Below, piece after piece: positions 1-6,032 of a stretch of DNA of 6,559 nucleotides. Location of the stretch: positions 1-6,559 of the forward strand of contig JAIUYC010000228.1 in the NCBI GenBank assembly GCA_020216575.1, given 5' to 3'. The notes below the pieces were generated by a model, which saw nothing but the letters and a program-made list of their open reading frames with translations, was not told the origin of the DNA and did no database searches. A program made the translations under genes and the position numbers. This DNA is from Coleofasciculus sp. S288. GTDB lineage: Bacteria > Cyanobacteriota > Cyanobacteriia > Cyanobacteriales > Coleofasciculaceae. Each line of letters opens with the position of its first letter. The stretch's first letter is position 1.

Positions 1-41
1 TAGCCGATGCAACGCCAACGGGTGAAGTTATCTTTTGAGTA

Positions 42-884
42 TTATATTTCAGAGGGATTTTCATTTTTACATAGGTAGCCTGTTAGAAGATTATAGGCAG
101 GAGAAATTGGTAAACAATAATCTGCAATCGGGTCAATAATGACATATTGAACTTGTTGATTATTCCTGTTTAATGTTACCAAAATATTTTTTTGATTCAA
201 GCTAGGAATTGTAATTCCTCTTTCAGACAAACGTTGAAATAAATATGCCGACTGGATTTTGAGGAGTTGACGCTTCTGATTAGGATCAAGAAAACGATGT
301 AGAGAAAACCTGAATTTCCGCAGAATCTCCTTGAAATGGGGAATGTTGAATGTCTGACAAAATTCAGAACTAAATCCAACTTCTGTTTTTCCCAATGGAG
401 TCCCCTCAATTTTTGGCATAAATAAAATTTTCTTAAAAAGGGCACTCTTGACCCGTGTTTGGAAGTGCAAGTAAACAGGACAAATCTGGAGTAGCGCCTT
501 CTCTTGATTGGTTAACCGGGTTTCAAATTCCCAGGCTAACTGGATGCTTCTGGAAAATTGTTTTCTTGGGTTTTCTGCACCCAAGCGGCCTTCTGAACAT
601 TTCAACGCTAGATGTGAATGAGGAAAAACACCTAATTCAGAATCATACCTACCTAGGATGTGAATTCCTCGATTGAATTTTTCTTTATAGGGGTTGATGT
701 TGTATCTCTCTGGGTTGTGTTCTAACGCTGTGATGAAGTCAGTCAACTTTTGTATAAATTCAGCAGGATTGATAGATTGTTTTTGCAATTGCTGATAAAT
801 ACTCAGTTCTAGGTCAAGTCTGATGTCCCCTTGGTTATACGTTTGAATACCAAAAGGTGAATCGGCTTTATTCATAAGTAACAT
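42..884 (-). CDS. Kinase-like (possible pseudokinase) protein, uncharacterised
   Basis: I do not recognise this 280-residue protein as a named gene, but its C-terminal two thirds read like a protein-kinase fold. ALKCS (93-97, Lys95) fits the N-lobe lysine strand, Glu119 or Glu121 could be its helix partner, and FMPKIEG (155-161) fits the hinge. PSLNQKNILV (227-236) fits the catalytic loop and IIDPIAD (249-255) the metal-binding strand. The loop Asn (233) and the later Asp (251) are kept, but the catalytic Asp position holds Ser228. From memory, the SL-x3-NIL pattern resembles the E. coli YrbL family. There is no signal peptide or membrane segment, so it is probably cytoplasmic. It follows the P-type ATPase gene by about 24 bases on the same strand, so co-transcription is likely. 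ATG 884 is chosen; TTG 887 and ATG 875 are in frame, and none has a clear Shine-Dalgarno. The gene is visibly more AT-rich than the ATPase and has no HIP1 site. A real gene is likely; catalytic activity is uncertain. Confidence 0.75.
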   Translation of the reverse strand: MLLMNKADSPFGIQTYNQGDIRLDLELSIYQQLQKQSINPAEFIQKLTDFITALEHNPERYNINPYKEKFNRGIHILGRYDSELGVFPHSHLALKCSEGRLGAENPRKQFSRSIQLAWEFETRLTNQEKALLQICPVYLHFQTRVKSALFKKILFMPKIEGTPLGKTEVGFSSEFCQTFNIPHFKEILRKFRFSLHRFLDPNQKRQLLKIQSAYLFQRLSERGITIPSLNQKNILVTLNRNNQQVQYVIIDPIADYCLPISPAYNLLTGYLCKNENPSEI

Positions 885-911
885 CAACCAGGTTAATGAG
901 TCAGGTTTGAA

Positions 912-3755
912 CTATTTACGAGCGACATACCAGCGGATAAATAACTTCTCTGCCTCAATCCAGATGAACACAAGAGCGCTAAATCCAATGCAAATTAATA
1001 GCTCTAATCCACTCAGGTAATGAGTATTGAAGAAGTTCCGAAGTGGTTCAACGTAAATAAGCATCAGTTGCAGGATGCTGGTGACGCCAACGGATAGCAG
1101 CACATAGGGGTTTGAGAAGGGATTTACTTCTACCATCAACCGCGTATTGGAGCGAATCGCCAATGCATGTCCCATCTGAGCTAAACAAAGGGTAGTGAAC
1201 ACCATTGTTTGCCAGCGATCGCGGTCTAACAACTCACTTTGCACCTGTTCGGTATAACCGTATGCCCAGACCATCATCAAGATGGTGAGTACTGCCAGAA
1301 TAATGCCAATCCGTGCCATGTAAGAGCCTAAACCCCTGGCGAAAATGCTCTCCTTTGGATCTTTAGGGGGTTGCTGCATGACGATCGGTCTACCGGGTTC
1401 GACTGCCAGTGCTAAAGCCGGAAGTCCATCAGTGACTAAGTTCATCCAAAGAATTTGCAGGGGCGATAGCGGTACTCCCCCTAATCCCAACAAGGGCGCG
1501 GCTGCGATCGTCAAAACCTCGCCGATATTGCTGCCTAGGATATAGCGAATGAAACGACGAATGTTGATGTAAACCACTCGACCTTCTTCAACTGCCGAGA
1601 CAATGGTGGCAAAGTTGTCATCGAGTAGCACCATGTCACTGGCTTCTTTGCTGACATCAGTGCCTGTGATGCCCATTGCGACTCCGATATCCGCTTGTTT
1701 TAAGGCTGGAGCATCGTTGACTCCATCCCCAGTCATGGCAACAATCTGTCCCTGCTGTTGGAGTGCCTGGACAATGCGTAACTTATGTTCGGGGGCAACG
1801 CGGGCATAGACGCTGACGTGATGAACTTCTGCTTCCAGTTCTGGCTGGGAAAGCTTCTGGAGTTCCTGTCCTGTCAGGCAGCGATCGCCCATTTTCGCAA
1901 TGCCTAGGTCTTCTGCGATCGCTTGAGCAGTAAGTTGGTGATCGCCCGTAATCATCACCGGACGAATCCCTGCGGCACGGCATTTTTCCACTGCCTCGCG
2001 CACCTCCGGACGAGGGGCATCCAGCATTCCCACTAATCCCAACCAGGTCAAGTTGGTTTCAGTCTTATCTTCTGAATCTTGTGGTAACTCTGTCAAGTTC
2101 TTGCTAGCCAACCCTAAGACGCGCAACCCTCGGCTGGCAAGCTGATTGTTCTGCTCTAAAATTTGCTGCCGTTGTTCGGTAGTGATGGGTTGAACCCGAT
2201 CGCCTTGCTGAATGTGGGTACAGCGTTCCAGAACCAGTTCGGGTGAGCCTTTGGTAAACATGACAAATGGACTGTCTCCCAGTTTGCCTGATGCATCCTG
2301 CACGACAACGCTCATCCGCTTGCGTTCAGAGGAAAACGGAAACTCAGCAACACGAGGTAACTGCTGCTCTTCCTGGTCTTTGCGGAATCCCCCTTTTCCG
2401 GCGACGGCTAGCAGTGCGCCTTCGGTTGGATCGCCCAAAATTGCCCAGTCGCCATGCTCTTTCTGCAATACCGCATCATTGCAAAGCACGCAGGCCATTA
2501 AGAGCGATCGCAATTCTGGCTCTGCCGACCCGGAAATTTCTGGCGATGATTCTGCATTAGCCTGCTGATAGAATTTGCCTTCAGGACTGTATCCCTCGCC
2601 TGTCACGCGAACCGCGTAGCGATGGGTATGGACTGCCTGCACTACCATTTTGTTTTGCGTCAGGGTTCCCGTTTTGTCCGAGCAAATAGTGGTGACAGAG
2701 CCGAGAGTTTCCACCGCAGGCAATTTGCGAATCAGGGCATTGCGCTTCACCATCCGTTGTGTACCCAATGCCAGTGTAACGGTGATTACGGCGGGTAAGC
2801 CTTCCGGGACAACTGCAACTGCCATACTCAGAGAAACTTTAACCAGTTCCTCAAACAATGAAGGATTAAATAGCGTCCCACCAGCAATGACGAGTCCTAC
2901 CAGAATCAACGACCCTGTCACCAGGGTATTACCCAATTGGGTCATGCGTTTTTGCAGTGGCGTTGGCTCTGTTTCAACCGATTGCAGGGCAGTCGCAATT
3001 TTACCCAATTCAGTCTGCATCCCGGTGCCTGTCACCAACACCGTTGCCCGTCCCTGCACCACCTCTGTTCCAGAAAAGACCAGATTGATGCGATCGCCTA
3101 ACGGGGCATCCTCTGGCAAAATTGCACTGGCTTGTTTTTCGACTGCGTGTGCTTCTCCCGTGAGGGCGGCTTCTCGCACCTGCAAATTCGCGGCTTCCAA
3201 AATTCGCCCATCTGCTGCCACCTTGACCCCTGCCTCCAGCAGCATGATGTCGCCCGGAACCAGTTCCTTAGACTCCACTTCCACAGGTTTTCCATTGCGG
3301 AGCAACCGCACTTTAGAGGATGCCATGTTTTTCAAGGCTGCCAGTGCTTTTTCGGCTCCGCTCTCCTGAAGATAGCCCAGTAGCCCATTCAGCAGTACTA
3401 CCGCAAAAATCGCTACTGCGTCTTTGGGAAAGATGAATTGCCCCTTCGTCAGGGATTCGCGCACATCGAGAATTGTCGAAATAATTGCAACGGCGATCAG
3501 CATCAGCAACATGATGTTCTTAAACTGATCCCAGAAGATTTCCAGGGGCGATCGCCCTCCCGTTTCAACCAGCTCGTTTGTACCGTAGTGCTGTAGTTTC
3601 TGGTCAACTTGGTTCTGGGTTAGGCCCTGTGTGCGATCGCTCTCGAGCAGCCCAAGGGCTTTTTCCGCTTCGATTGTGTGCCACGATTGGCTTGTAGAGG
3701 GTTGAGAAATCTGAGTGCGTGAGGAGATGGTAGGCATGGGTGAGATAGACTGCAC
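912..3755 (-). CDS. pacL: Calcium-type P2 cation-transporting ATPase, PacL-like
   Basis: A complete 947-residue P-type ATPase of the inner membrane that uses ATP to export a cation, most likely Ca2+. In order it has an N-terminal cation-ATPase domain (about 25-75), M1-M2 (77-132), an actuator domain with TGEA (199-202), M3-M4 (272-330) with PEGLP (Glu318), DKTGTLT with phosphorylated Asp360, KGSPE (502-506) in the nucleotide domain, TGDHQLTA (604-611), TGDGVNDAP (675-683), and M5-M10 from about 735 to 940. The SERCA-type ligands are present: Asn743 and Glu746 in M5, Asn772, Thr775 and Asp776 in M6. The M8 site-I Glu of SERCA appears to be Gln860. The length fits the family (about 900-950). 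The first 24 residues are rich in Ser, Thr and Gln and look dispensable. Start GTG 3755 is preferred because AGAGGA lies 11 bases upstream; ATG 3737 (residue 7) is the alternative. A kinase-like gene follows closely. Substrate is inferred from motifs only. Confidence 0.96.
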   Translation of the reverse strand: MQSISPMPTISSRTQISQPSTSQSWHTIEAEKALGLLESDRTQGLTQNQVDQKLQHYGTNELVETGGRSPLEIFWDQFKNIMLLMLIAVAIISTILDVRESLTKGQFIFPKDAVAIFAVVLLNGLLGYLQESGAEKALAALKNMASSKVRLLRNGKPVEVESKELVPGDIMLLEAGVKVAADGRILEAANLQVREAALTGEAHAVEKQASAILPEDAPLGDRINLVFSGTEVVQGRATVLVTGTGMQTELGKIATALQSVETEPTPLQKRMTQLGNTLVTGSLILVGLVIAGGTLFNPSLFEELVKVSLSMAVAVVPEGLPAVITVTLALGTQRMVKRNALIRKLPAVETLGSVTTICSDKTGTLTQNKMVVQAVHTHRYAVRVTGEGYSPEGKFYQQANAESSPEISGSAEPELRSLLMACVLCNDAVLQKEHGDWAILGDPTEGALLAVAGKGGFRKDQEEQQLPRVAEFPFSSERKRMSVVVQDASGKLGDSPFVMFTKGSPELVLERCTHIQQGDRVQPITTEQRQQILEQNNQLASRGLRVLGLASKNLTELPQDSEDKTETNLTWLGLVGMLDAPRPEVREAVEKCRAAGIRPVMITGDHQLTAQAIAEDLGIAKMGDRCLTGQELQKLSQPELEAEVHHVSVYARVAPEHKLRIVQALQQQGQIVAMTGDGVNDAPALKQADIGVAMGITGTDVSKEASDMVLLDDNFATIVSAVEEGRVVYINIRRFIRYILGSNIGEVLTIAAAPLLGLGGVPLSPLQILWMNLVTDGLPALALAVEPGRPIVMQQPPKDPKESIFARGLGSYMARIGIILAVLTILMMVWAYGYTEQVQSELLDRDRWQTMVFTTLCLAQMGHALAIRSNTRLMVEVNPFSNPYVLLSVGVTSILQLMLIYVEPLRNFFNTHYLSGLELLICIGFSALVFIWIEAEKLFIRWYVARK

Positions 3756-3766
3756 TATAAAATAGT
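3752..3766. promoter_or_regulatory. Putative operator half 1 (GCACTAT-AAAA-TAGT)
   Basis: A near-palindrome, ACTAT-AAA-ATAGT, preceded by GC. It overlaps the GTG start codon (3753-3755) of the ATPase gene. The same 15-base frame, GCACTAT-N4-TAGT, recurs at 3784-3798, exactly 32 bases away or about three helical turns. Two matching symmetrical sites at a promoter are typical of a dimeric repressor or activator, but no regulator can be named and none is encoded nearby. Confidence 0.45.
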
Positions 3767-3772
3767 TCCTCT
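3767..3772 (-). promoter_or_regulatory. Ribosome-binding site of the P-type ATPase gene
   Basis: Read on the minus strand this is AGAGGA, 11 bases before GTG 3755 and 29 before ATG 3737. It is the only Shine-Dalgarno-like sequence near the start and is the reason for choosing the GTG. It lies in the short gap between the two palindromic repeats, so a protein bound there could also hide it. Confidence 0.55.
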
Positions 3773-3783
3773 AATCTATCATC

Positions 3784-3798
3784 GCACTATTTTTTAGT
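3784..3798. promoter_or_regulatory. Putative operator half 2 (GCACTAT-TTTT-TAGT)
   Basis: The second copy of the GCACTAT-N4-TAGT motif, identical to the first at all eleven non-spacer bases, with TTTT instead of AAAA in the spacer. Its inner symmetry is ACTA-N5-TAGT. It sits 29 bases upstream of the ATPase GTG, where a minus-strand promoter would be expected. It could also affect the divergent P-loop gene that begins at 3892. Confidence 0.45.
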
Positions 3799-3878
3799 AC
3801 AACTACGGATGCATCAAAAATTCTTTTGGGGTGGTAAGAAAAAGTAAATGGTTTCTCAATGTAAGGCTGGCTTCAGGG

Positions 3879-3884
3879 TGAGGA
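3879..3884 (+). promoter_or_regulatory. Ribosome-binding site of the P-loop ATPase gene
   Basis: TGAGGA ends 7 bases before TTG 3892, 13 before ATG 3898 and 16 before ATG 3901. Spacing favours the TTG, codon preference favours the ATGs, so the start remains open by three residues. Confidence 0.5.
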
Positions 3885-3891
3885 CGATTGG

Positions 3892-5013
3892 TTGACCATG
3901 ATGAATGATACGTTTAAGCCGCAAGGGTTGATTGGCAGGCAGGCTGAGCTAGAGCAAATCTGTGCAATTTTGGCGGCTGACCAGGATTTGATGCTGACTG
4001 GTGTGACTGGAAGTGGGAGGCGATCGCTGATTCGCTACGGGGCACAGCAAATTGGAGCCAGAGTTTTGGAGATTGATTGCCTACGAGCCACCACCTCTTC
4101 TCGCTTTTTAGAGTTGTTGGCAGAAGGGATGCTTCATATCTTTGCAACACCGGAAGAACGAACGTTGATCGAGCAGTGGACTTCTGCCTATCCCCTGCAA
4201 TTAAAACAACCAACAGCCCATCAAGCCTGCTTGGTTTGGCAGGTTTCCCCTAGCGATGAATGGCTGATCCTGGAAGCCTTATTGAACCTACCCCAAGTCA
4301 TAGCAGAACAGTTAAGCGGTCGAGTGGTGTTTGTTTTCCAGAATTTCCCCCATATTCGTTCTTGGGATCGGGCAGGTCGATGGGAATCCTATTTGCGACA
4401 GGAAATTCAACGGCAAAATCGGGTCAGCTATGTTGTCTTGGCAACAACACCAGAAGACTGGGTGGAAGGAAGCGAGGTTCAACTCGTGTCCCTGCTTCCC
4501 CTGCAACATCAGGAACTTGAAACGTGGGTGGTTGAAGCAATGGCAGCAGAAGGATTGAAGTTTGAAGGGGATGCGCTGGAATTATTTCTGGATTATACGC
4601 AGGGGCATGTTGGAGATGCGATCGCCTTAGCGCGGCGAATTTGGAGCGATCGTCGTTGCTTCGATCGGGATGAAGAAACTCGGTTTTCCTTGCCATCTTC
4701 TCCAAAACTCATCCAACTCGATCGCGTCCATCGCAGCACGTTAAGATTGGTCGAGGATCTGTCTGTTACCTTTGAATCTCTTCTACTCCTCCTACCTCCC
4801 ATTCAGGCACGGGTTCTGGAAAGTTTAGCGATCGATCCGACTGATAGCCCCCATTCGCGCTCCTATCTTCAGAAACACCAGTTTTCAAGAGGCGGTGGGT
4901 TTCAGGGGGCGCTTACAGGATTGGAACAGAAAGGATTAATTTATGGAGCAAAAGTCGGGTATCGAGTTGCAATGCCACTTTTATCGTTTTGGTTGAAACA
5001 TCGCCTTTTATAG
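3892..5013 (+). CDS. P-loop (STAND/archaeal-ATPase-like) protein with C-terminal winged helix
   Basis: A 373-residue cytoplasmic protein with the layout of AAA/STAND-type ATPases. LIGRQAELEQI (13-23) is the usual entry motif. The P-loop is GVTGSGRRS (37-45), where Arg43 replaces the Walker A lysine. The Walker B strand is VVFVFQN (145-151), with Gln-Asn where Asp-Asp/Glu is expected. VVLATTPEDW (181-190) fits a sensor-1 strand, and TQGHVGDAI (236-244) fits the helical-lid motif of the family. The last 80 residues (about 293-373), from LLPPIQARVLESLA through LEQKGLIYG to GYRVAMPLLSFWL, read as a winged helix like that of archaeal ATPases. It is probably a regulatory or scaffolding protein; target unknown. 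Start is TTG 3892 by ribosome-site spacing, or ATG 3898/3901. It has HIP1 sites at 4020 and 4618 and base use like the ATPase, so it looks native. It diverges from the ATPase and converges on the 159-residue gene. Confidence 0.85.
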   Translation: MTMMNDTFKPQGLIGRQAELEQICAILAADQDLMLTGVTGSGRRSLIRYGAQQIGARVLEIDCLRATTSSRFLELLAEGMLHIFATPEERTLIEQWTSAYPLQLKQPTAHQACLVWQVSPSDEWLILEALLNLPQVIAEQLSGRVVFVFQNFPHIRSWDRAGRWESYLRQEIQRQNRVSYVVLATTPEDWVEGSEVQLVSLLPLQHQELETWVVEAMAAEGLKFEGDALELFLDYTQGHVGDAIALARRIWSDRRCFDRDEETRFSLPSSPKLIQLDRVHRSTLRLVEDLSVTFESLLLLLPPIQARVLESLAIDPTDSPHSRSYLQKHQFSRGGGFQGALTGLEQKGLIYGAKVGYRVAMPLLSFWLKHRLL

Positions 5014-5135
5014 TTTCAGAACGTTTGAGAGTATCCCGACGATATAGGTTGACAATATTTCAACAAGTAAGATTGAAAAACGTTGCCCTTCCTAAGTTAC
5101 CTGAGTTCGACATAAGTGCGATCGCTAACTGTCAA

Positions 5136-5187
5136 GCCCCTTTCAAACTAATTCCGTTTTCACCCATTTATTTGAAATCACTGGGGC
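5136..5187 (+). repeat. Inverted repeat, 12 pairs with a five-base bulge
   Basis: GCCCC (5136-5140) plus TTTCAAA (5141-5147) pairs with TTTGAAA (5171-5177) and GGGGC (5183-5187). Five unpaired bases (TCACT) lie on the 3' side and the loop is 23 bases. It falls 123 bases after the P-loop gene stop. No T-run follows it directly, so it is not a standard intrinsic terminator. It may protect the 3' end of the transcript. Confidence 0.4.
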
Positions 5188-5266
5188 AGTCGTCTTACCC
5201 GACCATATTCATTTCCTCTGGACTTTGCCGCCTAAATACTGTACCTACTTTTTGTTTCCCGGAATA

Positions 5267-5275
5267 TTTTTTTTT
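5267..5275 (+). other. Nine-T tract near the convergent 3' ends
   Basis: Nine consecutive Ts on the plus strand, one base (C) short of the TAA stop of the minus-strand gene. The preceding bases (TTTCCCGGAA) cannot form a stem with a workable loop, so this may help release plus-strand transcripts but does not meet the criteria for an intrinsic terminator. Confidence 0.3.
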
Positions 5276-5276
5276 C

Positions 5277-5756
5277 TTAAATGGATTCCTGCCCGTTACT
5301 GTTATTTGAAGGCTGATTCAAATTTAACTCCCTGTATTTAGCAACTGCCTCTTCATAAGCCATTTGATAATCATGACCTCCTAACATCTGGTCGCCATAA
5401 TATTCATAAGGTGTTGCCCCATAAACGGGAAGTGGAGGGTCTTCGGGATAATCTTCTAGCGCCTCTTCAACAGCAGCTTTGAGTTGCTTAACACTGAGTT
5501 TTTGTGCGGGAAAGTAATAAAGTTCAGCGGTATTTTTATTAAGGTGAGGCAGGGTGGGATCGACTAAGTATTCATCAAACTCAAGCCAGCTATGCTCGAT
5601 GGGTTTGTTTCCTAGACCAACTAAAAAGCCTTGCACGTAAACAGCATTATCGTGTAAAAGAGCGGCCTTGTAAGTATTATCAAAGCTGTTTTTTGCTTTA
5701 CTTTTAATTTGGTCTGCAATTTCTTTTGAAAGATTTGATTCTAAAGGTTTGTTCAT
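5277..5756 (-). CDS. Small conserved-looking protein, papain/transglutaminase-like layout, Cys absent
   Basis: I cannot name this 159-residue protein. Its middle matches a pattern I recall from small uncharacterised bacterial proteins: an N-terminal Cys-Phe-x-Asn-Ala segment, then a Tyr-Val-x-Gly strand, then Glu-His-x-Trp and Asp-Pro-Thr, suggesting a Cys-His-Asp papain/transglutaminase-like site. Here these read SFDNTYKAAL (24-33), YVQGF (40-44), EHSW (54-57) and VDPTL (65-69), so His55 and Asp66 are present but the Cys position is Ser24. The protein contains no cysteine at all. The C-terminal part is acidic and Tyr/Pro-rich (about 99-125), followed by a helix (130-145) and an Asn/Ser-rich tail. 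There is no signal peptide or membrane segment. ATG 5756 is the only sensible start; no Shine-Dalgarno is evident. It lies downstream of infC, 276 bases away and probably separately transcribed. No HIP1 site. Gene reality is likely; function unknown. Confidence 0.7.
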   Translation of the reverse strand: MNKPLESNLSKEIADQIKSKAKNSFDNTYKAALLHDNAVYVQGFLVGLGNKPIEHSWLEFDEYLVDPTLPHLNKNTAELYYFPAQKLSVKQLKAAVEEALEDYPEDPPLPVYGATPYEYYGDQMLGGHDYQMAYEEAVAKYRELNLNQPSNNSNGQESI

Positions 5757-5825
5757 CGTTATACTGTGTGTTTTAATTCCCTGATTTGATTTTTAGGGTT
5801 ATTAGGAAGTCGGGGCTAAATGAAA

Positions 5826-5837
5826 GCGATCGCATTT
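5826..5837. repeat. HIP1-containing direct repeat, copy 1
   Basis: GCGATCGCATTT, a HIP1 octamer plus four shared bases. It is on the 159-residue-gene side of the inverted repeat. The same 12 bases recur 163 bases to the right. Confidence 0.8.
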
Positions 5838-5871
5838 AGTTGATATGCCTATAAAAACACTGATTTAAGAA

Positions 5872-5939
5872 AGTGAGAACACGGCATCATTAACCTGAAA
5901 ACACTTCTGTCCAGATTCCTGGGCTGCCGTGTTCCTACT
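5872..5939. repeat. Long inverted repeat with nested hairpin, possible structured RNA
   Basis: GAACACGGCA (5877-5886) pairs perfectly with TGCCGTGTTC (5925-5934). Allowing two mismatches, the arms extend to 5872-5886 and 5925-5939 (13 of 15). The 38-base interior holds a hairpin, GTCCAG-ATTC-CTGGGC (5909-5924, one G-U pair), that abuts the right arm and could stack on it. A T-run (TTTTTCTT, 5959-5966) follows on the plus strand 20 bases later, too far for a standard terminator. It could be a structured RNA in either direction, part of the infC 3' end, or a protein-binding site. No target-site duplication is visible. Confidence 0.5.
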
Positions 5940-5988
5940 CCTGTACAATCGCCTATCGTTTTTCTTGCTAAGGTATCACACTTAGTTG

Positions 5989-6000
5989 GCGATCGCATTT
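5989..6000. repeat. HIP1-containing direct repeat, copy 2
   Basis: The second GCGATCGCATTT, 33 bases past the infC stop. Shared bases beyond the octamer (ATTT) may be chance in an AT-rich spacer. Confidence 0.8.
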
Positions 6001-6032
6001 TAAGAGCAACTTAGTTTCAAGTTTGCAATCCT

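Larger units (their letters stand above)
3756..3891. promoter_or_regulatory. Divergent intergenic region between ATPase and P-loop genes
   Basis: This spacer must hold the promoters of both divergent genes. I cannot place a convincing sigma-70 promoter on either strand. On the minus strand, TTGTAC (complement of 3797-3802) followed after 19 bases by TAGATT is a weak candidate, and its -10 would fall between the two palindromes. The plus-strand side (3817-3860) is A-rich without a clear -35/-10 pair. Confidence 0.5.
5014..5276. other. Convergent intergenic region with stem and T-tract
   Basis: This lies between the 3' ends of two convergent genes. An open frame crosses it from inside the P-loop gene (4989-5309, plus strand), but its product resembles nothing and it overlaps both genes, so I do not call it. 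It contains GTTGA-N7-TCAAC (5048-5064), the interrupted stem at 5136-5187, a HIP1 site at 5118-5125 and nine Ts at 5267-5275. An exact TTGACA at 5049-5054 has no good -10 partner. Confidence 0.5.
1215..5996. repeat. HIP1 palindromes (GCGATCGC), twelve copies
   Basis: Exact octamers start at 1215, 1881, 1915, 2504, 3090, 3548, 3633, 4020, 4618, 5118, 5826 and 5989. This abundance is a known hallmark of many cyanobacterial genomes. Seven lie in the P-type ATPase gene, two in the P-loop gene and three between genes. None lies in 42-884, 5277-5756 or the visible infC. Confidence 0.9.
5757..6032. other. Intergenic region between infC and the 159-residue gene
   Basis: 276 bases between two minus-strand genes. 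It holds a 12-mer, GCGATCGCATTT, at 5826-5837 and 5989-6000 and a long inverted repeat between them (5872-5939). It also holds a small repeat, CTAAG-N8-CTTAG (5968-5985), and direct copies of ACTTAGTT (5980-5987 and 6009-6016). I see no clear intrinsic terminator for infC and no convincing promoter for the downstream gene. The only open frames are a few codons long. Confidence 0.5.

Noticed and set aside
2650..3369. 239-codon open frame on the plus strand inside the ATPase gene
   Set aside because: It is antisense to a well-conserved P-type ATPase, and its translation is low in complexity (Ser, Thr, Arg, Ala rich) with no domain. It is a by-product of ATPase codon use.
5049..5073. Possible plus-strand promoter beginning with an exact TTGACA
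   Set aside because: The nearest -10-like sequence (TAAGAT, 5068-5073) is only 13 bases away, and no gene follows on that strand.
4989..5309. 106-codon plus-strand open frame crossing the convergent spacer
   Set aside because: It overlaps the end of the P-loop gene and the 3' end of the 159-residue gene, has no ribosome-binding site, and its translation looks like random non-coding sequence.
5820..5843. Seven-codon plus-strand frame (ATGAAAGCG...) that could be a leader peptide
   Set aside because: It is made mostly of a HIP1 site, no gene follows on the plus strand within the window, and it lacks regulatory codons or an attenuator.
5872..5939. Inverted repeat as a miniature transposable element
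   Set aside because: No target-site duplication is visible at the ends and no second copy exists in the window; only a genome search could revive this.
5968..5985. CTAAG-N8-CTTAG as terminator of infC
   Set aside because: Only five pairs, and on the infC strand it is followed by As, not Ts.
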